Source: Streptomyces sennicomposti (lineage in GTDB: Bacteria > Actinomycetota > Actinomycetes > Streptomycetales > Streptomycetaceae). From it: a stretch of DNA of 64,000 bases. Below the pieces are notes generated by a model, which made no database searches, had not been told where the DNA came from, and saw only the letters and a list, made by a program, of their open reading frames with translations. Positions 17,500 to 25,765 of the stretch are shown piece after piece. The DNA is taken from contig NZ_JAIOAB010000008.1 of the NCBI RefSeq assembly GCF_019890635.1, positions 62,001 to 126,000 on the forward strand. The letters run 5' to 3'. The translations under genes and the position numbers were made by a program. Position 1 is the first letter of the stretch. Each line of letters begins with the position of its first letter.

Positions 17500-18315
17500 T
17501 CGCGCCCGTTCGGCGCGGGCGACGCCGCGGGAAGCCTGCTCGCAGAGGCCGCCGCCCTGGCGGAGGAGGCCGGCCTGACGGTGCTGCGCGGCCTGCGGGA
17601 GGACGCCGACGTCCACGACCGTCCCGTCGTCGTCCTGCTGGACGACACCCACTGCTCGGACGAGTCGGATGTCAGGGCACTGACGCGGACGACCCTGAGG
17701 GGCGCGGGACAGCCCGTGATCTGGTGCACGACCCGGCGCTGGGGGCGGCCCGACAGCCCGCTGGACATCGCCCTGGGCTCCCTGGACCTGCCCCACCGGC
17801 TGTTCCGGCTGCGACCGCTGGACGAGGACGCGATCCGGCGGATGGCCTGCGACCTCCTGGGCGCCGAACCGGACGAGGAACTGGCCCGGTTGGTGTCGTC
17901 GGTCTCCGGCCATCCCCAGGCGCTGCGCACCCTCCTCGAAGGGCTCATGGACGAGTGCGGCGTGGACATCGACGTGAACGCCCGGCTCCGGACCGCCTGC
18001 CTGCCGGAGAAGTTCAAGGGACTCGTACGGCTCCGCCTCCAGGACTGCTCCCCGTCCTCCACCCAGCTGCTCCTCGTCGCTTCGGTCCTGGGGACGCATC
18101 TGATCTTCGGAGAGCTGATCGAGGTCCTCGGCCAGACGGCGTCACAGCTACTGCCGGAGAACTACCACCTCCGCAAGATCTTCCAGGCCCTGTCGATCCG
18201 CTCCCGGACCGATCTCGTACGACTCGTCCACACGGCCGTCACCGGCGGCCCCGGCCCCTCGCACCGGGCGGCGGACACCCTGACGACCGCGCCGACCGGG
18301 CCCGGGACACGGTGA
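17500..18315 (+). pseudogene. Decayed LAL-type (ATP-binding LuxR family) regulator
   Basis: The frame encodes pieces of a LAL regulator. The AAA region has lost its Walker A motif (a remnant near GDAAGSLLAEAAALAEEAG) but keeps the Walker B stretch PVVVLLDDTHCSDESDV and the following helices (LFRLRPLDEDAIRRMACDLL, VSSVSGHPQALRTLLEGL). At the 3' end only the second half of the LuxR helix-turn-helix survives (YHLRKIFQALSIRSRTDLVRLV), fused directly to AAA-side sequence. LAL proteins are usually around 900 residues; here about 270 codons remain. There is no convincing start (GTG 17581 is the only option) and the frame begins inside the MFS terminator. A short expressed protein from 17581 cannot be excluded. 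Confidence 0.75.
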
Positions 18316-18417
18316 CCGGTCACATGGAGACCGGGTCCTCGCCCGACCGAGGGGTGACGAACCCCGGCCGCGAACGCCCGCCCGAGCGGCCGACCCGCCG
18401 CACGAAGGAACCCTTCG

Positions 18418-18924
18418 GTGGGCCATACTTCCCCGATGAGTTCACGGACCTCCCCGATCAGCCGGCCGGTCAGGATACGGAGGGCCGTCGCGCGGGATGC
18501 CAGACGGCTGACGCGGCTCGTGCGTGGCTCAGGCGCCTACCAGGGCAAGTACGCATCCGCGGTCGCGGGCTACCGGGTCGGCCCTGACTACCTCGAGGCC
18601 CACCGCGCCTTCGTAGCCGTCGGCGCCGACGACCAGGGCGACCGGGTCCTCGGGTTCTACTCGCTCGTTCTCGCTCCGCCGGAGCTCGACCTGCTGTTCG
18701 TCGCCGACGAAGCACAAGGACGGGGCATCGGACGACTGCTCGTCGCGCACATGCGGGGCGAGGCCCGTGCCGCCGGGCTCGACCGTGTCAGGGTCGTGTC
18801 GCATGTCACCGCCGAGGACTTCTACCACCGCGTCGGCGCAGTGCGGATCGGGACCGCGTTCGCGAACCCGCCCGCCGTGCCGTGGGATCGTCCCGAACTC
18901 GAGTTCCGCATTCCGTCGGAATGA
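18418..18924 (+). CDS. GNAT-family N-acetyltransferase
   Basis: 168 residues from GTG 18418, supported by GAAGGA eight bases upstream; ATG 18436 is an alternative giving 162 residues. The acetyl-CoA motif A is clear (LDLLFVADEAQGRGIGRLLV, about 95-115) followed by the RVVSHVTAEDFYHRVGAVRI strand-helix-strand of motif B. GNAT enzymes acetylate amines on small molecules or proteins; the substrate is unknown. It is isolated, between the LAL relic and the DEAD-box gene. Confidence 0.88.
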   Translation: MGHTSPMSSRTSPISRPVRIRRAVARDARRLTRLVRGSGAYQGKYASAVAGYRVGPDYLEAHRAFVAVGADDQGDRVLGFYSLVLAPPELDLLFVADEAQGRGIGRLLVAHMRGEARAAGLDRVRVVSHVTAEDFYHRVGAVRIGTAFANPPAVPWDRPELEFRIPSE

Positions 18925-19281
18925 CGCGGTGTGCCGGCCGGAGAGGCGCCGGCCTCGCCTGCGGGGCGGCTTGCGGGGGCCCGCCGCCCCGCCCGGCACC
19001 CCGCTCGTCCGGCCCGATGCGTGGCTCGACAGCTCGCCCGTGGAGCGGGGCCGTTCGTCAAGGAGAACGGTCGTTCCAGGCCGACCCGCCTCCGGCGCCC
19101 GTACGCAGAGGCGATCGATACCGGCGGCCGATACCGGCGGCGCGAGAGTGCGCCCTGTGTTAGTGTCATGCGTTTGCGTGGTCGTCGCGGTGGGCGATCC
19201 TTCCTGTTCGGTTCCGCTTGCGTGCGGGCTGTTCCGTCCCGCCGGGCCTTCCTCGGTACGTTCCCCTGCGGAAGGCTGTTC
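18925..19281. other. 357-bp leader region of the DEAD-box gene
   Basis: No gene is supported. The first 200 bases are ordinary GC-rich spacer. The last 130 bases (about 19150-19281) are poorer in GC and pyrimidine-rich (TTCCTGTTCGGTTCCGCTTG) and probably form the 5' untranslated region; long leaders with regulatory structure are common for cold-inducible RNA helicases. A TAGTGT hexamer at 19160-19165 is a possible -10 box. Confidence 0.45.
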
Positions 19282-20703
19282 ATGAAGCACCCCGATGACC
19301 GCGGCATGGCCCGCGGCGGTCCCGCCCAGCCCGGGGCCACGACCCCGGTGGCGCCCCCGGCCGTCTCCTTCGCCGGTCTGGAACTGCCGGTGGAGGTGCT
19401 GCGGACACTGAGCGACCTCGGGGTGCGCGAACCCTTCCCGATCCAGGCCGCCACCTTGCCGGACGCCCTGAAGGGGCGCGACGTGCTGGGACGCGGGCGC
19501 ACCGGATCGGGCAAGACGCTCGCCTTCGGCCTGCCGCTGCTGACCCGTACGGCAGGAAGGCGCGCCGAACCGAAGCAGCCCCTCGCCCTGATCCTGGTGC
19601 CCACCCGCGAGCTGGCCCAACAGGTCGCCCAGGCGCTCGCGCCGTACGCCGAGGCACTGCGGCTGCGGATGGCCACGGTCGTCGGCGGAACGTCGATCGG
19701 CCGGCAGGTCGCCGCGCTGCGCCAGGGAGCCGAGGTGGTCGTCGCCACCCCCGGACGCCTGCACGACCTGATCGAGCGCAATGCCTGCCGCCTGGGACGG
19801 GTCGGAATCACCGTGCTGGACGAGGCCGACCAGATGTGCGACCTGGGGTTCCTGCCGCAGGTCGCCGACGTGCTCGACCAGGTGCACCCCGACGGTCAGC
19901 GGATGCTCTTCTCGGCCACCCTGGATCGCGACGTCGATCAGCTGGTCCGCCGCTACCTCCACGACCCCGTCGTCCATTCGGTCGACCCGTCCACGGGCAC
20001 GGTCACGACGATGGAGCACCACGTTCTGGTCGTCCACGACCCTGACCGCTACGCCGTCATCACGGAGATCGCCGCCCGCGACGGCCGCGTCCTGCTGTTC
20101 CTCGACACCAAGCACGCCGTCGACCAGCTCACCCGGCATCTGCGGGCCAGCGGGGTGCACGCCGGGGCCCTGCACAGCGGCAAGTCCCAGCCGCAGCGCA
20201 CCCGGACCCTGGCGCAGTTCAAGAACGGCCAGATCACCGTTCTGGTGGCGACCGACGTCGCGGCCCGTGGCCTGCACGTCGACGACCTCGATCTCGTGGT
20301 CAACGTCGACCCGCCCACCGATCCCAAGGACTATGTGCACCGGGCGGGCCGCACCGCCCGCGCCGGCGAGTCCGGCAGCGTGGTCACGCTCGTGTCGGCG
20401 GGCCGGCGCCGCGAGACGAGCCGCATGATGGCCGGGGCCGGCATCGAGCCGACCGTCACCAAGGTGCGCTCGGGCGAGGCGGAGCTGAGCCGGATCACCG
20501 GCGCCAGGGCTCCCTCCGGGATCCCGCTCGACGGTGGGCCCGCCGTCCCCCGGCCCAAGAACACCAACGCCCCCTTCCGCGGCCTCGGCACCAGCAAGGA
20601 CGCCTCCCGCGGCGCCGGCGGCAAGTCCCGGAAGGCCGGCGAGGCCCGCAAGCTCGCCGAGGCCCGCAAGGCCGCCCTGGTGCGTCGCAACCGAGCGGGA
20701 TGA
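19282..20703 (+). CDS. DEAD-box ATP-dependent RNA helicase
   Basis: 473 residues from the ATG at 19282 (GAAGG seven bases upstream). Motifs in order: Q motif FPIQAATLPDALKGRD, Walker A TGSGKT (74-79), VPTRELAQQVAQ, TPGRL, DEAD (180-183), SAT in MLFSATLDRD, then the helicase-C lobe with ATDVAARGLHVDD and HRAGRTARAG. The basic tail (KSRKAGEARKLAEARKAALV) resembles RNA-binding tails of RhlE-like helicases. These proteins unwind mRNA structure and assist ribosome assembly and RNA decay. A long leader suggests post-transcriptional control. It lies close to an RNase J gene, though on the other strand. Confidence 0.93.
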   Translation: MKHPDDRGMARGGPAQPGATTPVAPPAVSFAGLELPVEVLRTLSDLGVREPFPIQAATLPDALKGRDVLGRGRTGSGKTLAFGLPLLTRTAGRRAEPKQPLALILVPTRELAQQVAQALAPYAEALRLRMATVVGGTSIGRQVAALRQGAEVVVATPGRLHDLIERNACRLGRVGITVLDEADQMCDLGFLPQVADVLDQVHPDGQRMLFSATLDRDVDQLVRRYLHDPVVHSVDPSTGTVTTMEHHVLVVHDPDRYAVITEIAARDGRVLLFLDTKHAVDQLTRHLRASGVHAGALHSGKSQPQRTRTLAQFKNGQITVLVATDVAARGLHVDDLDLVVNVDPPTDPKDYVHRAGRTARAGESGSVVTLVSAGRRRETSRMMAGAGIEPTVTKVRSGEAELSRITGARAPSGIPLDGGPAVPRPKNTNAPFRGLGTSKDASRGAGGKSRKAGEARKLAEARKAALVRRNRAG

Positions 20704-20774
20704 CCTTGCCGGCCCCTCGCGCCCGCCCGGCATGACAAGCTGTGCCTGCCCACCCCCGAACCCAGGAGGTCACC

Positions 20775-21017
20775 ATGACCGCAGAGCCCGAATCCACGGA
20801 AGGCTCGGAGCCGATCGCCCCCGAGACGTCCTCTCTGACGCCGGACGGCAACGGCGACTACGACCTCAAGCGCAAGTTCCGCGAAGCCCTGGCGCGCAAG
20901 CGCGGTGCGCAGGCGGACGCCGCTGATGTCGCCGCCAAGTCCGATGCGTCGAAGGTGCGTTCGGCGCACGGCCCGGCTGCCGGCCAGCGGTCGTTCAGGC
21001 GCAAGAGCGGCGGCTGA
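20775..21017 (+). CDS. DUF5302-like small conserved protein
   Basis: 80 residues with a strong AGGAGGT ribosome site six bases before the ATG. It is acidic at the N-terminus (TAEPESTEGSEP) and basic at the C-terminus (YDLKRKFREALARKRGAQ, RSFRRKSGG). The KRKFREALARK core is the hallmark of the DUF5302 family of short actinobacterial proteins, function unknown. It follows the DEAD-box helicase by 71 bp on the same strand and may be co-transcribed. Confidence 0.75.
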   Translation: MTAEPESTEGSEPIAPETSSLTPDGNGDYDLKRKFREALARKRGAQADAADVAAKSDASKVRSAHGPAAGQRSFRRKSGG

Positions 21018-21364
21018 GCACGCGGCCGGTGCCGCGCACCCGGCGCGCCCCGGTACCGCTGTGAGGATCGACCGCGGCTGTCCGGCGTGACGGTGGGCGG
21101 CCGCGTGGCGAGGACGTTCGTTCCCCGCCCCGCTGTGCCGGATCGACCCACAGTCGGTCGCGTTCCCGGCCGCGGTCGCCTTCGTACCCAGCCGCGACGC
21201 GCAGGTGGCGGCCTGCCCCGAGCGGACGCTGTCCGATCCGGTGCGCCCTCTGTGGGCGGGGTGCACCGCTGTGTCGCCGTTTCCCCTGCGGCCCGGTCCG
21301 GGCGTGCCCGGCCCCGACGCCCGCGGTCCGCCGGCGGACCGCGGGCATCGAGGCCGGAGTCGGC
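21018..21364. other. 347-bp intergenic region between convergent genes
   Basis: No supported gene. The right end contains the RNase J terminator (21319-21346). One frame through 21112-21300 reads as plausible protein (SRDAQVAACPERTLSDPVRP) but has no start codon or ribosome site and may be a relic. The rest shows nothing. Confidence 0.5.
21319..21346 (-). terminator. Perfect palindromic terminator after the RNase J gene
   Basis: A 28-bp perfect palindrome: arms GCCCGCGGTCCG / CGGACCGCGGGC around CCGG, 18 bases beyond the RNase J stop on the minus strand. It would also stop transcripts from the convergent DUF5302 side. Confidence 0.85.
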
Positions 21365-23050
21365 TCAGGCGTCGATGATGACGGGGATGATGAGGGGCTT
21401 GCGGCGGTGGGCGCGGAACGCCCAGTTCGCCACCGCGCGGGCGATGAGCTGTTCGAGCTGGCGCGCGTCCCCGACGCCCTCCTCGGCCGCGGTGGCCAGG
21501 GTCTTCTCGATGACGGGGACGACCGGCTCGAAGGTGCTCTCGTCGTGGACGAAGCCGCGGGCCAGGAAGTCCGGCGCCTCGGCGAGGGCGCCGGTGTCCG
21601 CGTCGACGATCGCCACCACCGTGACCACGCCCTCGGCGGCGAGGGCGAGGCGGTCCTTGAGGGACGCCTCGGTGGCGCCGCCGACCTCCATGCCGTCCAC
21701 GTAGACGTTGCCGGCGGGGACCTTGCCGGTGATCGACGCGCGCCCGTCGACGAGGTCGACGACGACGCCGTCCTCGGCGATGACGACCCGGTCGGGGTCG
21801 ACACCGGTACGGATGGCGAGGTCGGCGTTGGCCCGCAGGTGGCGCCATTCGCCGTGCACGGGCATGACGTTGCGGGGTTTGACGATGTTGTAGCAGTAGA
21901 CGAGTTCGCCGGCGCTGGCGTGCCCGGAGACGTGCACCTTGGCGTTGCCCTTGTGGACCACGTGGGCGCCCCACCGCGTGAGTCCGTTGATCACTCGGTA
22001 GATGGCGTTCTCGTTGCCGGGGATGAGGGAGCTGGCGAGCAGGACGGTGTCGCCCTTGCCGATACGGATCATGTGGTCGCGATTGGCCATCCGGGACAGC
22101 GCGGCCATCGGTTCGCCCTGGGAACCGGTGCACACCAGAGTGATCTTGTGGTCCGGGAGCTTCTCCAGCTCCTTCGTGGTCACGACCAGACCGGAGGGGA
22201 CCTTCAGATAGCCGAGGTCACGGGCGATGCCCATGTTGCGGACCATCGACCGGCCGACGAAGGCGACCTTGCGGCCGTACTGGTGGGCGGCGTCCAGGAC
22301 CTGCTGGATGCGGTGCACATGGCTGGCGAAGCTGGAGACGATGACCCGGCGCGGCGCGGTGCGCATCACCTGCTCGATCGCCGGATTCAGCTCACGCTCG
22401 GAGGTGGTGAAGCCGGGGACTTCCGCGTTGGTGGAGTCGGTGAGGAACAGGTCCACACCCTCCTCGCCGAGGCGGGCGAAGGCGCGCAGATCGGTGATGC
22501 GGTCGTCGAGCGGGAACTGGTCCATCTTGAAGTCGCCGGTGTGCAGCACCATCCCGGCCCGGGTGCGGATCGCGACCGCGAGGCTGTCGGGGATGGAGTG
22601 GTTGACCGCCACGAACTCGCAGTCGAAGGGTCCGAAGCCGCGCCGGTCGCCCTCCCGCACCCGCACCGTGCGCGGCCGGATTCCGTGTTCCTTGAGCTTG
22701 GCCTCCAGGAACGCCAGCGTCAGTCTGGAGCCGACGACGGGAATGTCGGACCGCTCGCGCAGCAGGTACGGCACGCCGCCGATGTGGTCCTCGTGGCCGT
22801 GGGTGAGGACCATGGCCACGATGTCGTCCAGCCGGTCCCGGATCGAGGTGAAGTCCGGCAGGATCACGTCCACGCCGGGCTGGGTCTCCTCGGGGAACAG
22901 CACGCCGCAGTCGACGATGAGCAGCTTGCCGGCGTGCTCGAAGACGGTCATGTTGCGGCCGATCTCCCCCAGGCCGCCCAGGGCCGTGACCCGCAGCCCT
23001 CCTTCGGGAAGGGGCGGCGCGGCTTTCAGCTCGGGGTGCGGATGACTCAT
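21365..23050 (-). CDS. rnj: Ribonuclease J-family metallo-beta-lactamase nuclease
   Basis: 561 residues. The N-terminal metallo-beta-lactamase core includes LGGLGEIGRNMTVFE, the zinc motif HGHEDH (84-89), VHTGDFKMDQ and DSTNAEVPG; the beta-CASP part carries CTGSQGEPMAALSRMANRD and HVSGHASAGEL, followed by the RNase J C-terminal domain (RRKPLIIPVIIDA). RNase J is a 5'-3' exo/endonuclease for mRNA decay and rRNA maturation. In Streptomyces the housekeeping copy usually sits next to dapA; this locus lacks dapA, and the C-terminal third looks divergent, so it may be a second paralogue. Its own promoter lies in the 445-bp spacer to the right. Confidence 0.9.
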   Translation of the reverse strand: MSHPHPELKAAPPLPEGGLRVTALGGLGEIGRNMTVFEHAGKLLIVDCGVLFPEETQPGVDVILPDFTSIRDRLDDIVAMVLTHGHEDHIGGVPYLLRERSDIPVVGSRLTLAFLEAKLKEHGIRPRTVRVREGDRRGFGPFDCEFVAVNHSIPDSLAVAIRTRAGMVLHTGDFKMDQFPLDDRITDLRAFARLGEEGVDLFLTDSTNAEVPGFTTSERELNPAIEQVMRTAPRRVIVSSFASHVHRIQQVLDAAHQYGRKVAFVGRSMVRNMGIARDLGYLKVPSGLVVTTKELEKLPDHKITLVCTGSQGEPMAALSRMANRDHMIRIGKGDTVLLASSLIPGNENAIYRVINGLTRWGAHVVHKGNAKVHVSGHASAGELVYCYNIVKPRNVMPVHGEWRHLRANADLAIRTGVDPDRVVIAEDGVVVDLVDGRASITGKVPAGNVYVDGMEVGGATEASLKDRLALAAEGVVTVVAIVDADTGALAEAPDFLARGFVHDESTFEPVVPVIEKTLATAAEEGVGDARQLEQLIARAVANWAFRAHRRKPLIIPVIIDA

Positions 23051-23495
23051 ACCTTGACGGTACCTGGAGAACGGGGCCCGTGATCCACTCGGAGTAGTCG
23101 AGACGGGGGCGACGCCCAGGAGCGAGTGGCTGCGTTCGCGCCGCCGGCGCCCGGCCGCAGGCTTCCCCGATCCGGCCGTGTCCTGGCCGAACCGGGTGAT
23201 CCGGCTCCCTGACGAACCCTGTCCGACGGGCGCCGTTCAGGCGACGGCGGGCCCGCCCGGCCGCGCCCGGTCATCGGGATCGCCCGGTCATCGGGATCGC
23301 CCGGGTGGTGGGGAGCCCGTGGCAGGGGAGAGGCCTCGCCACCGAAGCAGCCCGAGGACTCAAGGGCGATGCCCCGCCGGCCGCGGCGAGCCCACGCCGC
23401 GTTGCGACCGTACCGTCATCGCGCCGCGAGCGTCAGGCGGCCGCCGGGTTCCCCCGGCCGTGTCAGACCTCGTGAGACGTGAGAGGGTCTACGGC
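23051..23495. other. 445-bp divergent intergenic region
   Basis: No gene is supported on either strand. It must hold the promoters of the RNase J gene (minus) and the enol-lactonase fusion (plus). A 17-bp tandem duplication lies at 23266-23299. TGTCAGAC at 23461 looks like half of a DNA-damage promoter but lacks the -10 half. Confidence 0.6.
23266..23299. repeat. 17-bp tandem duplication
   Basis: Two exact copies of CCCGGTCATCGGGATCG head to tail; each contains the small inverted repeat CCCGGTCATCGGG. It could be a twin regulator site or simple slippage. Confidence 0.8.
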
Positions 23496-24800
23496 GTGAG
23501 TGAGACACCGTCGAACACCCTGCAATACCGCTTTGACGGGCCGGAAGAGGCTCCCGTCCTGATCCTCGGTCCCTCACTGGGCACCACATGGCACATGTGG
23601 GACCGGCAGGTCCCGGAGCTGACGCAGCAGTGGCGCGTCTTCCGGTTCGACCTGCCGGGCCACGGCGGCGCTCCCGCGCACCCGGCCGGCTCGGTGACCG
23701 AGCTGACCGCGCGGCTGCTGGCCACCCTGGACGCGCTCGGCGTGCAGCGCTTCGGGTACGCCGGCTGCGCGCTCGGCGGTGCGGTCGGCGTGGAACTGGC
23801 CCTGCGCCACCCCGAGCGGCTGGCCTCGCTGGCGCTGATCGCCGCCTCGCCCCGGTTCGGGACCGCGGACGAGTTCCGCCAGCGCGGGGTGATCGTCCGC
23901 ACCAACGGCCTCGACCCCATCGCCCGCACCTCCCCGGACCGCTGGTTCACCAGCGGCTACGCCGCCGCGCAGCCCGCGATCACCGACTGGGCCGTGCAGA
24001 TGGTGCGCACCACCGACCCCGGCTGCTACATCGCCGCCTGCGAGGCGCTGGCCTCCTTCGACGTGCGCGCCGAACTCGGGCGGGTCGGCGTGCCGACGCT
24101 CGTCCTGGTCGGCTCCGAGGACCAGGTCACCGGACCGGCGGAGGCGCGCACACTGGTGGCCGGCATCCCCGACGCCCGCCTCGCGGTGGTGCCCGGCGCC
24201 TCCCACCTGGTCCCGGTGGTGCAGCCCGCCGCCGTCACCGACCTGCTGGTGCGGCACTTCTCGACCGCCTGGCAGCCCGCGTTCGGATCGAGCACGGGCC
24301 AGCTCGCCGTCGTGGCGCCCCCGCCCCGGCCCGTCCCCGTCGCGCCGCCGCAGGCCCCGCAGACCGCGCCCATCGCCGAGATCGCCCCGATCGCGGCGCC
24401 GCCCCGGCCCACGGCCGGCGCGGACCCGTACGAGACGGGGCTCAAGATCCGCCGTGAGGTGCTCGGCGACGCGCACGTGGACCGGGAACTGGCCCGCGCC
24501 GACGAGTTCTCCGGCGACTACCAGGAACTGCTCACCCGCTCCACCTGGGGCGGCGTCTGGGACCGGCCCGGACTGGACCGGCGCACCCGCAGCTGCGTCG
24601 CCCTCGCCGCCCTGGTCGCCGGCGGCCACGCCGAGGAGCTGGCCGCCCACACGAGGGCCGCCCTGCGCACCGGGCTCACCCCGGACGAGATCAAGGAGGT
24701 GCTGCTCCAGACGGCCGTCTACTGCGGGATGCCCGCCGCCGGTACCGCCTTCCGGGTGGCGCAGCAGGTCATCCAGGAGGAGACCACCCCCACGGAGTGA
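23496..24800 (+). CDS. pcaL: 3-oxoadipate enol-lactonase / 4-carboxymuconolactone decarboxylase fusion (PcaL-like)
   Basis: 434 residues from GTG 23496 (GAGAGGG nine bases before). Residues 1-265 are an alpha/beta hydrolase of PcaD type (LGPSLGTTWHMWDRQ, FDLPGHGGAPA, Asp209 in VGSEDQVTG, His237 in GASHLVPV). A Pro-rich linker (about 275-310) leads to a carboxymuconolactone decarboxylase domain (DPYETGLKIRREVLG ... GHAEELAAHTRAALRTGLTP ... VYCGMPAAG). This fusion is the known actinobacterial PcaL, catalysing two consecutive protocatechuate-branch steps. Oddly, the nucleophile elbow reads GCALGG, with Ala92 where Ser is expected, and no other pca genes are present. Either Cys91 substitutes, the lactonase half is inactive, or the assignment needs adjustment. 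Confidence 0.82.
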   Translation: MSETPSNTLQYRFDGPEEAPVLILGPSLGTTWHMWDRQVPELTQQWRVFRFDLPGHGGAPAHPAGSVTELTARLLATLDALGVQRFGYAGCALGGAVGVELALRHPERLASLALIAASPRFGTADEFRQRGVIVRTNGLDPIARTSPDRWFTSGYAAAQPAITDWAVQMVRTTDPGCYIAACEALASFDVRAELGRVGVPTLVLVGSEDQVTGPAEARTLVAGIPDARLAVVPGASHLVPVVQPAAVTDLLVRHFSTAWQPAFGSSTGQLAVVAPPPRPVPVAPPQAPQTAPIAEIAPIAAPPRPTAGADPYETGLKIRREVLGDAHVDRELARADEFSGDYQELLTRSTWGGVWDRPGLDRRTRSCVALAALVAGGHAEELAAHTRAALRTGLTPDEIKEVLLQTAVYCGMPAAGTAFRVAQQVIQEETTPTE

Positions 24801-24951
24801 TCCCCACCTGAGCCCCATGGAGTCCCACAGAGCGATCCGCCTCCGGCGCTCCCGTCCGATGGCTGAGCCCCTTCCGCCTCCCGTAACCGGGTACCCGGAC
24901 CACCAGGTCGACGTGCCCGCGCCGCGGGGAGCGCGGGGGAGGATGGGAAGC

Positions 24952-25587
24952 ATGAAGCTCACGAAGAAGTCGCACTCCTGTGTGGTCCTCGACAAGGACG
25001 GGCGCCGGCTCGTCATCGACCCCGGCGGGTTCAGCGAGGAGGACGCTGCGGCCGGCGCGGACGTCCTCCTGATCACGCACGAGCACCCGGACCACTTCGA
25101 CGAGGGCCGGGTGCGCGCGGCCCTGGAGGCCCGGCCGGACGCCGAGGTGTGGACCCTGAAGTCCGTCGCGGACCAGCTCGCCCCGGCCTTCCCGGGCCGC
25201 GTCCACACCGTCGGCCACGGCGACGCCTTCACCGCCGCGGGCTTCGACGTGCAGGTCCACGGCGAGCTGCACGCGGTGATCCACCCGGACATCCCGCGCA
25301 TCACCAACGTCGGCTACCTGATCGACGGCGGCGAGGTCTTCCACCCCGGCGACGCGCTCACCGTGCCCGACCGGCCCGTCGACACGCTGATGCTCCCGGT
25401 GATGGCCCCGTGGAACAAGATCTCCGAGGTGATCGACTACGTCCGCGAGGTCAAGCCGCGGCGCGCCTACGACATCCACGACGCCCTCCTCACCGACCTC
25501 GCCCGCCCGATCTACGACCGCCAGATCGGCGGCCTGGGCGGCGCGGAGCACCTGCGGCTGACCCCGGGGGCCTCGGCGGAGCTGTGA
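24952..25587 (+). CDS. MBL-fold metal-dependent hydrolase (UlaG-like)
   Basis: 211 residues. The zinc motif THEHPDHFD (His43, His45, Asp47, His48) follows LVIDPGGFSEEDAAAGADVL, the pattern of UlaG-like cytoplasmic metallo-hydrolases; further ligands are in HGELHAVIH, FHPGDALTV and YDIHDALLT. The substrate is unknown. The start at 24952 is favoured by GGGAGG ten bases upstream; an ATG nine bases earlier is also in frame. A 16-bp GC palindrome (25592-25607) follows the stop. Confidence 0.87.
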   Translation: MKLTKKSHSCVVLDKDGRRLVIDPGGFSEEDAAAGADVLLITHEHPDHFDEGRVRAALEARPDAEVWTLKSVADQLAPAFPGRVHTVGHGDAFTAAGFDVQVHGELHAVIHPDIPRITNVGYLIDGGEVFHPGDALTVPDRPVDTLMLPVMAPWNKISEVIDYVREVKPRRAYDIHDALLTDLARPIYDRQIGGLGGAEHLRLTPGASAEL

Positions 25588-25735
25588 GGGCGCCGGGCGC
25601 GCCCGGCGGCTGACCGTACCGGCCGGGCGGCGTACCGGGCGGTGGGCGCACCGGCGGCGGGCGTACTGGGCCGACCGGGCCGGGCGGCGTACCGGGGAGG
25701 GCGGGCCGGCCGGGCTGAGCCGCGTACCGGCGGCG

Positions 25736-25758
25736 TTGTCGGTGCCGCCCGGTAGGTT
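25736..25758 (+). promoter_or_regulatory. RecA-NDp/PafBC-type DNA-damage promoter before exonuclease III
   Basis: TTGTCGGTG, eight bases, TAGGTT: every position of the consensus tTGTCRgtg-N8-TAnnnT is satisfied. The -10 box ends seven bases before the xth ATG, so transcription would start at or next to the start codon and the mRNA would be leaderless. Confidence 0.82.
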
Positions 25759-25765
25759 GGTGGGC

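Noticed and set aside
18931..19281. In-frame N-terminal extension of the DEAD-box helicase
   Set aside because: The extension is Arg/Pro-rich and unlike DEAD-box N-termini; the ATG at 19282 has a ribosome site and starts just before the Q-motif domain.
21112..21300. Plausible-looking reading frame (SRDAQVAACPERTLSDPVRP) after the DUF5302 gene
   Set aside because: No start codon, ribosome site or recognisable family; listed only as a possible relic.
23460..23482. GTGTCAGAC-N8-ACGTGA before the enol-lactonase fusion
   Set aside because: The upstream half fits the damage promoter, but the -10 position reads ACGTGA; no functional link to repair.
25592..25607. 16-bp GC palindrome after the MBL hydrolase gene as a terminator
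   Set aside because: The stem would be only five to seven pairs with essentially no loop; too weak to call.
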